Origin: an uncultured Lachnospiraceae bacterium
GTDB lineage: Bacteria > Bacillota > Clostridia > Lachnospirales > Lachnospiraceae
DNA: 36,469 bases
Assembly: GCA_910589635.1 (NCBI GenBank)
Contig: CAJUTD010000004.1
Coordinates: 28,821-65,289 of the forward strand
Reading direction: 5' to 3'
The position numbers were made by a program, and so were the translations under genes. The notes beneath the pieces were generated by a model. That model made no database searches, was not told where the DNA came from, and saw only the letters and a list, made by a program, of their open reading frames with translations. Positions 17,401-26,014 of this stretch are shown piece by piece (position 1 is the stretch's first letter; every line of letters begins with the position of its first letter).

Positions 17401-20400
17401 TTCACGGCGTGCCTTTGGGCTGGCCATGCAGACTTCCTTCAACAACTTCTTCACCTGGAATTCCTGTACCACAACCGCCAGACTGTCAATTAACCCGGCA
17501 ATCGTACGCTCCTCATACATATCACTGCGGTATTCCACCTGATAGCATACCTCATTGTCATTGACCATCACGTCGATGGACAGCGGCGCTTTTGCGGTGT
17601 CTAAAGAAAGCGCCTCACTGACAGCTTTCTCCCCGGCAATCTCCTCAAACCAGAAATTGTCGCCCTGGAAAGCAAACAAAATGTCCGCCTTAATATTGTA
17701 AGCCCGGCTGATTTCTGCAAACGAATAGATATCGGCATTCATGCTGTTCATCAATTGCTCACCCGTTTCATTCAGGTAAGAGCTGATTTCCTTTTCTCCG
17801 TCGAGGCTGCAATAAACGGGCAGCGTCTTCACCAGCATATTGATGGTCGAGGACAAACGGGAATCATTTCTGCCATTATAAATCGTTGTAAATACCGCCT
17901 CATCCTTGTAGACATAACGTCCCGTCACAAACCCAAACGCCGCCGTAAACAACGTGTTCAAGGTAATCTTCTGTTCCGTACAGAAATGGCGCAATGCTTC
18001 CATATCCGTCTTATCTGCTCTCCGATATACACCAAGCCCTGGCGTTTCTTCTCTGTGGTCTTTCGTTGGAAGAAAATCCGTGTCGCAGCCCGCAAAAATG
18101 GAATCGTAATACTGCTTGGCAAGCACATACTCCTGCCCCTGTAAGGCTTTCTGCTCTACGAGCGCGGCCTCATAACCACTGAATTTCTCCTTCGCCGGTG
18201 ATTTCCCGCCATACGCCTCGTTCATGTCGCGCAAGAAAATACCGCAAGATTCCCCATCGCTGATGATATGATGGAATTCTAAGAAGAGATATTTACCTTC
18301 CGGCGTATCAAATAATTGTGTACGAAACAGCCTGTCGCCAAGAATCTGGTATGGCTTCACCAGTTCTTCCTTATGCAGTTCCTCACATATCTCAACTTCA
18401 AACGGCAAATCGTCATTGCGCTTCTGCCAGATATCGCCGTCATCATCCAACATAAGCGTCGTCTTAATATAAGGATGAGCCTCTACCGTCTCCTCTATCG
18501 CCTTTTTCAAACGTTGTAAATCTACATGCTCTCCCAGACGGAATAAGAAAGGAATATTATAAATTGTGCTTCCCGGATTGGCGGCGCACTCCACAAAAAT
18601 ACCATTCTGCGTCTGGGTCAGCGGGTAGCGCTCCTGCTCGGCAAACGCTTCCTCCTGGCTGCTGTTCGCCAGGAATTTTTCTAATTTCTCTACGGTATCA
18701 TGCTCTTTTAAATCCTTATTGCGGATAACCGCGCCCGCAAAAGCGTCAGAGAGCAATACGTTCAGCTTAACCGCACCGATTGACGTCAATCCTGCCTTAT
18801 AGATATCCGTATTTACGCCAAATTCCCGATGCCCGATGACTTCTGCCACGCAATCAAAAATCTTCTGCTGCACTTCTCCCTCAGGCATCACCAAATCTTC
18901 CTGTTTGCGCTCCGGCATGGGCAGCGCACGTTTATTGACTTTCTGGTTCTGGTTCAATGGAATCTTGTCAATCTGCATTGTCACAGCCGGAACCATGTAC
19001 GGCGGCTTGCTTTCCTCAATAAATGCATTGAGCGCATCCACATCAACTTCCTCATCCGCTACCACATAGGCAGCAATATATTTTCCGCCCGAAGGCTCGT
19101 CAAAAGCCGCCACGGTCGCATCTTTAATGCCTGGGAAACGGCGGATAATCTCTTCCACTTCCGTCAATTCAATACGGAAGCCGCGAATTTTCACCTGGCC
19201 GTCTCTTCTGCCGATAAATTGGATATTTCCATCCGGCAGATAGCGCACGATATCCCCCGTATGGTAAATCCTGCTGTATTCCGCTAAGTTACTGAACGGA
19301 TTATCCTCATATACCTCCGCTGTCTTCTCCGGGCGGTTCAGATATCCTCTGGATACATGGACGCCGGCAATGCAAAGCTCGCCCGGCACACCCACCGGAA
19401 CTCTTCTGCCCAGACTATCTACAATATATAACTTCACATTCGCTATTGCCTTGCCAATCGGCAAGTCGTCCTCATACTCCTGAAGCTGGTAGCTGGTAAC
19501 AAACACTGTACATTCTGTCGGTCCATACAAATTTATGTAATTTGTGCTGCCAGCGGGTGCAAACGGCGTCAAGGCCTCCCCACCCATCAGCAGATATTTC
19601 AAATCCGCGCACTGTGTATTTTGCCCTTTGGCTGCATTGCCCGCATGTCCTGCGTCACACAGAATGCTGGTGGCAAACGCCCGCCCAATCTGGGTCGTCA
19701 TAAACGAATGAGTGATACCATTTTTCTCAAAATACCTGCTCAAAGCATTCAAATCTAAGCGAATGGACTCTTCTATAATATGAAGCGCAGCCCCGGAAGT
19801 GAGCGTGGGGTACATATCCATCATATTGGCATCAAATCCGTAGCTTGCGTATGCCGCCACGCGGCTCTCCTCCGTAAGCTCATAATCCCTGCGGTAATTG
19901 TCACAAAACGCCGCAATATTCCTATGTTCTAACATACATCCCTTGGGCACGCCTGTGGAACCCGAGGTATAGAGCAGGATAAACAAATCCTCCGGCTTGG
20001 GCGGCTCTGGAATCTGTTCTGCCTTAGGCAGATTGGGGATATCCTTCGTCAACAAAACCTGGCCTTGCCACTCTGGCACCAGCGCTAACAGCTCCTCCTC
20101 GGCAATCAGCAGCTTTGCCGCGGAATCTTCCATCATAAACGCCAACCGCTCTTTTGGATACGAGGGGTCTAAGGGCTGGTATGCTGCCCCCGCCTTGGAC
20201 ACGCCAAGCGAAGCAATCGCCATGTACTCACATCTGGGAATCAGCACGGACACCACCTCTTCTTTGCCAATGCCAAGCTCTGCAATGTAAGCGGCGAGAC
20301 GGTCTGACATCTCATCCACCTGGGCATAGGTATAGCTTCTGTCTGTGTAGACAAGGGCTGTTTGCTCCGGCATTTTTTTTGCCTGTGCACGGAATAAATC

Positions 20401-23376
20401 AATCACCGTCTTACTGCGGTCATAGGAAACTTCCGTCTCGTTAAAACGATCCAAAATCTGAATATCCAGCTCTGAAGCAAGGGAAATCTGCCCAAGATTT
20501 TCGCTGGCTAACATACCTTTTAAAACTTGCAACAGCATGTTAAGCAAACCGCGTGCTGTCTCCTGGCGATATAAATCCGTGCGGTATTCCAGGGAAATTT
20601 CATATCCTCCCACCTGCTTCATCACCATCACCGAAACATCTGCCTGTACATCGCCGGTGGCAAGCGGCGCCGCCACATACTGTCTACCTTCCAGTGACAG
20701 CCCCTGCAGCATTTCCCCCTGGTAGACGAAAAGAATATCCGAGGCAATGCCGTAATCTTTCGCCAGCTCGGCAAAAGAAATACAGTCATGATTCATTACC
20801 CCATAGAACTCCTCCTGAAAGTTTTGCAGATAACTTTCCACAGACACACTTTCCTCCCAGGAGTGATAAATCGGCAGCGTGCGCACAAACATTCCCGTAG
20901 AATTTGCCATGTTTACCGTATGTCTGCCGTTATTGACCGTGCAAAACAGGCTCTTATTTTCCCCGCTGAACTTCCCCAGCGTATAGGAAAATGCACCCAG
21001 AAACAGTGTATTTTCAGAGATTCCCCTCTGTCTTACAAACTGCTCCACCGCCATGGACGACAATTCTTCGCCTAGCGAAATTCTTACCTCCTCGCTGGCG
21101 GGTGTTACCGTCTTTTTCTTATAATCTTTCATCAGCGCCTCGCCAAAATCTTCCCCTGCCAGTTTACCCGCAAAAAATTCCCGTGCTTTCTGATACTTGG
21201 CGGTATCTTTTAAAGATTCCTCATAGACAGAGAAATCCATCATGGAAATGACCTCAGCCTCCGGCTCCTCTCCGCGGTAAAGCTGCGAAATTTCATCGAG
21301 AAATACCTTAACGGATGTACCGTCAAAAATAATGTGGTGCACATCAAACAAGAAATAGCATTTGTTCCCGCAGCGGTACAGCGCCATACGGTACAGCGGC
21401 TCTCCTTCCAGCCGGAAGGGACGCACGAACGTCCTCTTGACAGCTTTGATATCCTCCGTCTCCCACTCGCTGACATCCGCTTTCAGATATTCCGGGTGCA
21501 GGCACATCACAGGCGTCCCCTTACGCAAGGCAATGTTCACACCAAAGGACGGATGCATTGCCACAGACTTCTTCACAGCATTCTTAAACTTCTCCATATC
21601 AATATCAGAAGGAAGTTCACAGCACATGGGAATGTTGTACATCGTCGCCTGCGGGTCATTGACACATTCCAAGTACACGCCCACCTGCGAATCCGTAAGC
21701 ACATATTCCTCCCTCTCCCCGGTATGCTTCTCCAATATATCTTGTTGATTCTCCTCTAAAAGCGCCGCAATCTTTGCGGGCGTCCTGCCTCTTAGCACCA
21801 GCTCCGGCGCCAGTTCTATATCACTGAGGAATTCTGCCAGCTTTAAGACATTGATAGAATCTCCGCCCAGTTTAAAGAAATCGTCATCCACACCGGCCCT
21901 GCCGCAGTGCAGGACTTCCTCAAAGCCCTGGCAAATGCGTTTCTCGCAATCACTCTGCGGCTCTTTATACGTTGTCTTATATTCATCTAATCCAGGCGGC
22001 AGCAATGCCGTACGGTCCAGCTTGCCATTGGCATTCTTCGGCAGGCTGTCCAATCGCTTAAAGAAGCGGGGAACCATATAATCGGGAAGCGTCTCTTTCA
22101 GATGGGCGCGAATCTGCTCCACCTTCACTTCTTCTGCTGACACATAGTATGCACAGAGATAATTCTGCCCATTTTCATCTTCAAACGCCTTGACAACAGC
22201 GCTTTCCACTTCCGGCATAGACGCAATGCGAAGTTCAATCTCGCCAGTCTCCACGCGCTGGCCATTGATTTTCACCATCCAATCCTTGCGGTTCACATAG
22301 ACGTAATTACCGTCCGGCAGCTTACGCCCCATATCCCCGGTATGTAAAAGAACGCTGCCATCCTCCTGCTTAATAAACGTCTTTGCGCTCTGTTCCTCTA
22401 GATTTAGATAAGACTCGGCAAGGATGCCTTTGATGCAAATTTCGCCATCTTCCCCATCTGCGACTTCTTTTCCGTCCTCATCCAGCAGGAAAAAGGCCAG
22501 TCCCTCCACCGGCCTACCAATCGGCGTATTCTCCATGGGTTCTTCGATTTTGTAGTACGCCGTCACCACTGCCGTCTCGCTGGAACCATAGCAATTATAC
22601 AGTTCATAACCATCCCCGGCCAACATGGAAACACGTTCGCTTCCGGTCACCACTTTTTTCAATGTATTGCTCTTATTTTTAAACAGACGCAGCATCTGCG
22701 GGCTGATAAAGCCACAGGTTATACCCCTTGCGACATAATAATCCTCCAAAAGCCGCACATCTTTTCTTATCTCTTCCGGCAGAATATGAGAACATGCGCC
22801 GCGCGAGAGCACGGCAAAATACTCTAACACTAAGGCAACGAAAGACATCGGCGCCCCCGCTGCCTGCACATCGTTTTCATCTATATACAGGACTCTCCTG
22901 TTGCGCCAAACAGCCTGCGTAAAGCTCGCCATGGTATGTACAATTCCCTTGGGACGCCCGGTAGAACCAGAGGTATAGATAATCATTGCACGGCTGCCAT
23001 CCTCCCTTGCTGCCGGCTGAATAGGTTCATACATTCCGATATCTGACAGCCAGCCGTCATCAATGATTGCTGCTGCCTGACAATCCTTGCGGATATAGGA
23101 AATACGTTCTTCGGGATACTCCGGCAACACCGGCACAAACGCCGCACCAGCCATCATGATGCCGATTTCCGCCGCAATATATTCCATTTTCCTGCCCATG
23201 CAGACCATAACAACCCTGTCTGACATTTCTCCCGACTGCACAAGCTTGGCGGCAATCCTGCCGCTTAACGTATACAGTTCTCCATACGTTGTCATCCGCT
23301 CTCCGTTACAGTCCGCCAACGCCGCCTTGTCCGGATATTTGCGCACCATAACTTGAAATTCATCCAAAAAATTCAT
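14401..23376 (-). CDS. Three-module NRPS ending in a reductase domain (A-T-C-A-T-C-A-T-R)
   Basis: A 2991-residue multi-enzyme. Domains by motif: A1 about 1-460 (YTSGSTGRPKG from about 134, NGKLDR with K452); T1 with phosphopantetheine Ser507 (GGDS); C1 with HHIIFDG at 680-686; A2 with YTSGSTGVPKG at 1136-1146; T2 with Ser1532 in an unusual GLTSIG; C2 with HHIISDG at 1702-1708; A3 with YTSGSTGKPKG from 2158; T3 with Ser2545 (GGTS); thioester reductase from about 2620 (TGANGFLG at 2629-2636, catalytic Y2787-x-x-x-K2791). No epimerase or thioesterase. The R domain should release the chain with NADPH as an aldehyde or alcohol. By eye, A1 lacks the usual binding-pocket Asp, suggesting a non-alpha-amino acyl starter. 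The A2 pocket (D-A-M-F-L-G-L-V-F) resembles Leu codes. A3 (D-V-L-T-N-G-G-I-G) is unassigned. RBS AAGGAGGA. First gene of the MATE/STAS/GH3 train. Confidence 0.95.
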   Translation of the reverse strand: MNFLDEFQVMVRKYPDKAALADCNGERMTTYGELYTLSGRIAAKLVQSGEMSDRVVMVCMGRKMEYIAAEIGIMMAGAAFVPVLPEYPEERISYIRKDCQAAAIIDDGWLSDIGMYEPIQPAAREDGSRAMIIYTSGSTGRPKGIVHTMASFTQAVWRNRRVLYIDENDVQAAGAPMSFVALVLEYFAVLSRGACSHILPEEIRKDVRLLEDYYVARGITCGFISPQMLRLFKNKSNTLKKVVTGSERVSMLAGDGYELYNCYGSSETAVVTAYYKIEEPMENTPIGRPVEGLAFFLLDEDGKEVADGEDGEICIKGILAESYLNLEEQSAKTFIKQEDGSVLLHTGDMGRKLPDGNYVYVNRKDWMVKINGQRVETGEIELRIASMPEVESAVVKAFEDENGQNYLCAYYVSAEEVKVEQIRAHLKETLPDYMVPRFFKRLDSLPKNANGKLDRTALLPPGLDEYKTTYKEPQSDCEKRICQGFEEVLHCGRAGVDDDFFKLGGDSINVLKLAEFLSDIELAPELVLRGRTPAKIAALLEENQQDILEKHTGEREEYVLTDSQVGVYLECVNDPQATMYNIPMCCELPSDIDMEKFKNAVKKSVAMHPSFGVNIALRKGTPVMCLHPEYLKADVSEWETEDIKAVKRTFVRPFRLEGEPLYRMALYRCGNKCYFLFDVHHIIFDGTSVKVFLDEISQLYRGEEPEAEVISMMDFSVYEESLKDTAKYQKAREFFAGKLAGEDFGEALMKDYKKKTVTPASEEVRISLGEELSSMAVEQFVRQRGISENTLFLGAFSYTLGKFSGENKSLFCTVNNGRHTVNMANSTGMFVRTLPIYHSWEESVSVESYLQNFQEEFYGVMNHDCISFAELAKDYGIASDILFVYQGEMLQGLSLEGRQYVAAPLATGDVQADVSVMVMKQVGGYEISLEYRTDLYRQETARGLLNMLLQVLKGMLASENLGQISLASELDIQILDRFNETEVSYDRSKTVIDLFRAQAKKMPEQTALVYTDRSYTYAQVDEMSDRLAAYIAELGIGKEEVVSVLIPRCEYMAIASLGVSKAGAAYQPLDPSYPKERLAFMMEDSAAKLLIAEEELLALVPEWQGQVLLTKDIPNLPKAEQIPEPPKPEDLFILLYTSGSTGVPKGCMLEHRNIAAFCDNYRRDYELTEESRVAAYASYGFDANMMDMYPTLTSGAALHIIEESIRLDLNALSRYFEKNGITHSFMTTQIGRAFATSILCDAGHAGNAAKGQNTQCADLKYLLMGGEALTPFAPAGSTNYINLYGPTECTVFVTSYQLQEYEDDLPIGKAIANVKLYIVDSLGRRVPVGVPGELCIAGVHVSRGYLNRPEKTAEVYEDNPFSNLAEYSRIYHTGDIVRYLPDGNIQFIGRRDGQVKIRGFRIELTEVEEIIRRFPGIKDATVAAFDEPSGGKYIAAYVVADEEVDVDALNAFIEESKPPYMVPAVTMQIDKIPLNQNQKVNKRALPMPERKQEDLVMPEGEVQQKIFDCVAEVIGHREFGVNTDIYKAGLTSIGAVKLNVLLSDAFAGAVIRNKDLKEHDTVEKLEKFLANSSQEEAFAEQERYPLTQTQNGIFVECAANPGSTIYNIPFLFRLGEHVDLQRLKKAIEETVEAHPYIKTTLMLDDDGDIWQKRNDDLPFEVEICEELHKEELVKPYQILGDRLFRTQLFDTPEGKYLFLEFHHIISDGESCGIFLRDMNEAYGGKSPAKEKFSGYEAALVEQKALQGQEYVLAKQYYDSIFAGCDTDFLPTKDHREETPGLGVYRRADKTDMEALRHFCTEQKITLNTLFTAAFGFVTGRYVYKDEAVFTTIYNGRNDSRLSSTINMLVKTLPVYCSLDGEKEISSYLNETGEQLMNSMNADIYSFAEISRAYNIKADILFAFQGDNFWFEEIAGEKAVSEALSLDTAKAPLSIDVMVNDNEVCYQVEYRSDMYEERTIAGLIDSLAVVVQEFQVKKLLKEVCMASPKARRELDSYNETEHAVEQTTANILFERQAKLYPDKTAVIACGKSLTFRELNENANKIANRFIAMGLSVEQMVGVMLPRTVDVYAARQGIMKAGGAFLPIDPEYPDERISYILEDSRAEFVVMPQEIARERKILIDKLSAKVLILEELLAEEGNTENPKVDIKPENLCYCIYTSGSTGKPKGVMIEHRNLVNYVDDNPYNVEAQSYVYNATVSLAFAAITFDVSILEECIPLYHGITVCMANEEEIHNPLALSKLILENGVDMMTCTPSFLINIIDMPEMKKALSQIKVFNVGAEAFPEALYDKIMALGTNAIAFNGYGPTETTIGCAFDQVTGDKITIGKPMANIKMVMIDKNRNLLPAGVPGELLIIGNGVGRGYVGKPEMTADKFIQFEGQNAYRSGDLAKWNHHGKIEFMGRMDNQVKLRGLRVELDEIENVMNQYPTVKSSVVLVKEKDSNQFLCGYFVAESQVEKQNLTCFMQKYLTPYMVPSVLMQLPELPLTNNGKVNKRALPEPEYTVENKNYVKPRTKLQRKLCEIFEMALGVEQIGIEDDFFENGGTSLSASKVAMKCMSAGIQVSYADLFDYKTPLELERHIQEMQGESAAAEGSKESKEGQSSLEQVLSCNVVEHVDEIAPSALGNVLLTGANGFLGAHILKNMIDNEDNTIYCLMRKGKASTLEKRLKSMLVYYFSNPYEELFGNRIQLIEGDITDAAKVDSLKQYDFGRVINCAACVKHFSADDTLEQVNYQGVLNLIRLCEETGRELIQISTVSIAGENVGGKFPQEKKLHEHELYFGQSLSNKYIDTKFRAEKAVLEAAAQGMKGKVIRVGNLMSRVSDGEFQINSVTNGFMRTLRGYVALGRFPVSMLDTPTEFSPIDSTAEAIVKLSSVQGEFTVFHAYSSYLIQMADVIEQMNASGILVETVSDEEFQQSLLAALEDEEKNELISGLIAYASSDADNSTVYIDADNSFTTKALYRLGFKWPMPDSVYLKNALTALETLGFFDGRL

Positions 23377-23413
23377 TCCTTTTCCTCCTTAAAAAAATTC
23401 AACACTATTCGTG

Positions 23414-23422
23414 TACTAACTG
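23414..23422 (-). promoter_or_regulatory. Candidate LytTR half-site upstream of the NRPS
   Basis: CAGTTAGTA on the minus strand, about 40 bp before the NRPS start, fits the core of the LytTR direct-repeat consensus (G-T-T centre). A weaker ACAGTATTT lies about 20 bp further upstream. The same 9-mer occurs upstream of the histidine kinase gene. Inference from motif sharing only. Confidence 0.3.
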
Positions 23423-23501
23423 CAATGATAATTAAAATACTGTTCCTTTAAACACTTTCATAATCGTTTCTTTTACTCTCTTTTTCACCATACAACACCA
23501 A

Positions 23502-24809
23502 TTATTTACACGCTAAGATTGGAAGATTCAGCAAAATCCTTGTCACAAATTGCCCATGTTCAACGGTAAAATCCGTCTCCCCTTCGTAATTGGACGCCGC
23601 CTTAATAATGCTGTGTACGCCTATACCGCCACCTTTCTCCGATTGCGGCAGCCCCTTACGGAAAATAATTTCCTCTGTGCTTGTATTTCTACACTGTATA
23701 ATTACCTTGTTTCTTTTTTGGGCAATATAAATGTCGATTACCTGATGCAACAGCCCGGAAGCAATACATCCATGGATAGCATTTTCAAATACATTCGCTA
23801 AAATCGCGACCCAATCGATATCCCGAATAGGAAGATTTTCTGCCACCCTCACATCCAAATCCACCTGAATATTGTGGCTTCGGGCCTTCTTTGCATAAGC
23901 CGACAAGATGCTATTGACCGCCCGGTTTTTGCTGATATCCTTTACCTTACGCTTTTGCACATCCTCGCCATACTGCGCAAGATAAGCAAGAAGCTCATCA
24001 TATTCCCCTTTATGCACATATTCTTCAATGAGAAGCGTGTGGTGCCGTACATCATGCCGGATGCGCGCCGCCTCTGCCTCGGATTCCCTCATAAGTTCCA
24101 TCTGCTGGTGCAAAAGCCGTTCATTTACTTCCAGCAATTCTTTTTCCGCCTGATAATAATGTTCCTGCCCCAAATGGATGTATAAATGGAGAATGGCATA
24201 CTGGAGCACACCCGCCATGAACAAAATCAGAAACGCCCGCACCATATTAAAAATAGAAAAACCTTGAAGATTCGGCCAATAAGCCATAATCGCACCCAAA
24301 GCCACCGATACAAAAAGAGTTACCGCACTGAACAAATCCATTTCCTGAATCAGAAAATCCACACCATTCAAAAACTGTTTCCGGAATTTGAACCAGGTAA
24401 AGACAAGGATTACCACAAGACAAATAAAACGCACGAAAATATCTATCCATAAGTTTCCGCCAAACCACCATCGAGCCACATCCACTCCGCAAAACGTGCA
24501 TACGGAAAACAAATAGAACGATAATGCCATTTTATATAGCGATAGATAGAAGACTTCACTGCTCATTAGGCTGCAAAAAACCCCAATTACCGGAAGAACA
24601 GATAACGCCGCAAACTTCACAAAACTAACGATTTCAAACAGATACCAACAGCTATAGCCGGCTATCATGGAAACACCAAAGATGACATAACACCAGACCG
24701 TTTTTTTCATAGAAAATCTGGGACGGTCCAGCATAAGAAAAAAGGACAGCATTAGTACTACACTTATGGTATTGCGCAAAAATGCAACCCAAAATGTTCC
24801 TCCAAGCAT
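23502..24809 (-). CDS. AgrC-like GHKL sensor histidine kinase
   Basis: A 435-residue membrane kinase. The N-terminal half holds about six or seven membrane helices (to about residue 215), as in quorum-sensing kinases of the AgrC/HPK10 group. A coiled coil (YYQAEKELLEVNERLLHQQMELM region) leads to the phosphoacceptor H box (RIRHDVRHH), then the N box NVFENAIHG and G box GGGIGVHSI. The ATG at 24809 is chosen over a GTG at 24836 because GGAGGG sits 8 nt before it. It pairs with the LytTR regulator upstream, though a terminator lies between them. It sits directly upstream of the NRPS. No AgrB/AgrD pair is nearby, so its ligand is unknown; the NRPS product itself is one candidate. Confidence 0.9.
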   Translation of the reverse strand: MLGGTFWVAFLRNTISVVLMLSFFLMLDRPRFSMKKTVWCYVIFGVSMIAGYSCWYLFEIVSFVKFAALSVLPVIGVFCSLMSSEVFYLSLYKMALSFYLFSVCTFCGVDVARWWFGGNLWIDIFVRFICLVVILVFTWFKFRKQFLNGVDFLIQEMDLFSAVTLFVSVALGAIMAYWPNLQGFSIFNMVRAFLILFMAGVLQYAILHLYIHLGQEHYYQAEKELLEVNERLLHQQMELMRESEAEAARIRHDVRHHTLLIEEYVHKGEYDELLAYLAQYGEDVQKRKVKDISKNRAVNSILSAYAKKARSHNIQVDLDVRVAENLPIRDIDWVAILANVFENAIHGCIASGLLHQVIDIYIAQKRNKVIIQCRNTSTEEIIFRKGLPQSEKGGGIGVHSIIKAASNYEGETDFTVEHGQFVTRILLNLPILACK

Positions 24810-24874
24810 AGCCTTTACCCTCCTTCCGTAAAACACTGCTTTAAGTTAATATATCATTCGCAAAATGGCAATTC

Positions 24875-24894
24875 TACTAACTGGGACAACTGAT
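24875..24894 (-). promoter_or_regulatory. Two CAGTT motifs upstream of the kinase gene
   Basis: Minus-strand ATCAGTTG (24894-24887) and CAGTTAGTA (24883-24875) lie 66-85 bp before the kinase start. CAGTTAGTA recurs before the NRPS and ATCAGTTG recurs at 25868-25861 before the LytTR regulator. They may be LytTR binding sites; no binding data are available. Confidence 0.3.
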
Positions 24895-24953
24895 GATTTT
24901 TTTGGGATAAAATACTTTGACGCTTTATCATGACATGGGCTTTCCTATAAGAC

Positions 24954-24993
24954 AAAAAAAGATTCTCTTTCCCAAAAGGTCCAGAGAATCTTT
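24954..24993 (-). terminator. Rho-independent terminator after the LytTR regulator
   Basis: On the minus strand a perfect 11-bp stem, AAAGATTCTCT / AGAGAATCTTT (24993-24983 with 24968-24958), is followed by a run of T. It ends the regulator transcript just past its stop, so the kinase gene must have its own promoter or depend on read-through. Confidence 0.85.
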
Positions 24994-25017
24994 ATCTTAA
25001 CTTTTATATTGCTGGCA

Positions 25018-25761
25018 TTATTTCAAATCACCTAACTCCCGAAAATCGAAATAATACGCAAAATAATCTTTCTTAAATTCTGCCACTTTATTCCGCGGTA
25101 TGTAAATAGTACTTCCATTGTCCATTACAATCTGCTCACGCTCTACCGAGACAATGTGGTTCATGTTCAGGATATAAGAACGCCCGCATCTGCCAAACTG
25201 ACTGTAAACTTGTAACATCTCCCAGAGCTTCCCCGCCGTCATACGAACTCTGTATTCCACTTCTATCAGATGCAGCGCCTGGTAATTTTTCTGCGATTCG
25301 CAGTATACAATATCATTGGGCTGGATCTGCCGTATTCCTCCCGCCACCTTTATTACAATCTGGCTCTCCTTATTCTTGCCAATCTGCCCCATCGCAGAAT
25401 CCATAGCGTGGAAAAAGCGTTTGCCATCCAACGGCTTCACAAGATACTGAACCGCATCCACCTCATAGGCCTTTAACGCAAACTCCGTTGACGTGGTAAG
25501 GAAAACAATCGGTATGCCCAATCCCAGCCGACGCACCTCCTCAGCAGCCTCTATGCCGGTCTTTCCTGCCATAAATATATCCAAAAGCAAAATATCAGGC
25601 GTATATCCCTCCTCCCTGACACATCGCAACAATTCCTCCGCACTGGAAAATCGCTTTGTTTTGTATTCCAACGCCTGCTCCTTTTCCTGATAACTTGTCA
25701 GGAAATCCTCGATCAGGTCAAGCTCCCTCTCTTCATCATCACACAATGCTATTGAATACAA
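25018..25761 (-). CDS. LytTR-family response regulator (AgrA-like)
   Basis: A 247-residue two-domain regulator. The receiver domain starts IALCDDE, with phosphoacceptor D61 in DILLLDIFMAGKTG, switch residues FLTTS and Lys in VKPLDG. The LytTR DNA-binding domain covers about residues 135-240 (ESQIVIKVAGG, CESQKNYQALHL, GRCGRSYILNMNHI). The start is a TTG at 25761: the protein begins at the usual place for the family and no nearer ATG exists. GGAGGG lies 11 nt upstream, which is long. Cognate kinase is the GHKL protein downstream. Likely targets are the kinase and NRPS promoters, which share CAGTTAGTA. Confidence 0.92.
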   Translation of the reverse strand: MYSIALCDDEERELDLIEDFLTSYQEKEQALEYKTKRFSSAEELLRCVREEGYTPDILLLDIFMAGKTGIEAAEEVRRLGLGIPIVFLTTSTEFALKAYEVDAVQYLVKPLDGKRFFHAMDSAMGQIGKNKESQIVIKVAGGIRQIQPNDIVYCESQKNYQALHLIEVEYRVRMTAGKLWEMLQVYSQFGRCGRSYILNMNHIVSVEREQIVMDNGSTIYIPRNKVAEFKKDYFAYYFDFRELGDLK

Positions 25762-25942
25762 TTCTTTTTACACCCTCCGACTTTCTGCAAGCACTTGCTG
25801 AATTCTTCCTGTTTCGACAGGATTTGCATTATCTATTATAAATAGATAGAGGTGAAAAAGCAACTGATTTTCAGTGCCATATTTTTCTTAATTGCGACGC
25901 CCTATGTACACAATTGAAAATTTAGAACACATGCCGTAAAAA

Positions 25943-25963
25943 TATGCTATAATTGAATATAAT
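25943..25963 (+). promoter_or_regulatory. Probable -10 region for the tetR-like gene
   Basis: Two TATAAT hexamers occur at 25948-25953 (with TGC in front, an extended -10) and 25958-25963, about 50-65 bp before the chosen start at 26015. No good -35 is visible. The 253-bp divergent region also holds ATCAGTTG (minus, 25868-25861) and a small CTGT/ACAG palindrome near 25813. Confidence 0.45.
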
Positions 25964-26014
25964 ACTCGGATGCTTCCTACCATAATGAATAAAGTAAACG
26001 AAAAGGAGCTCAAT

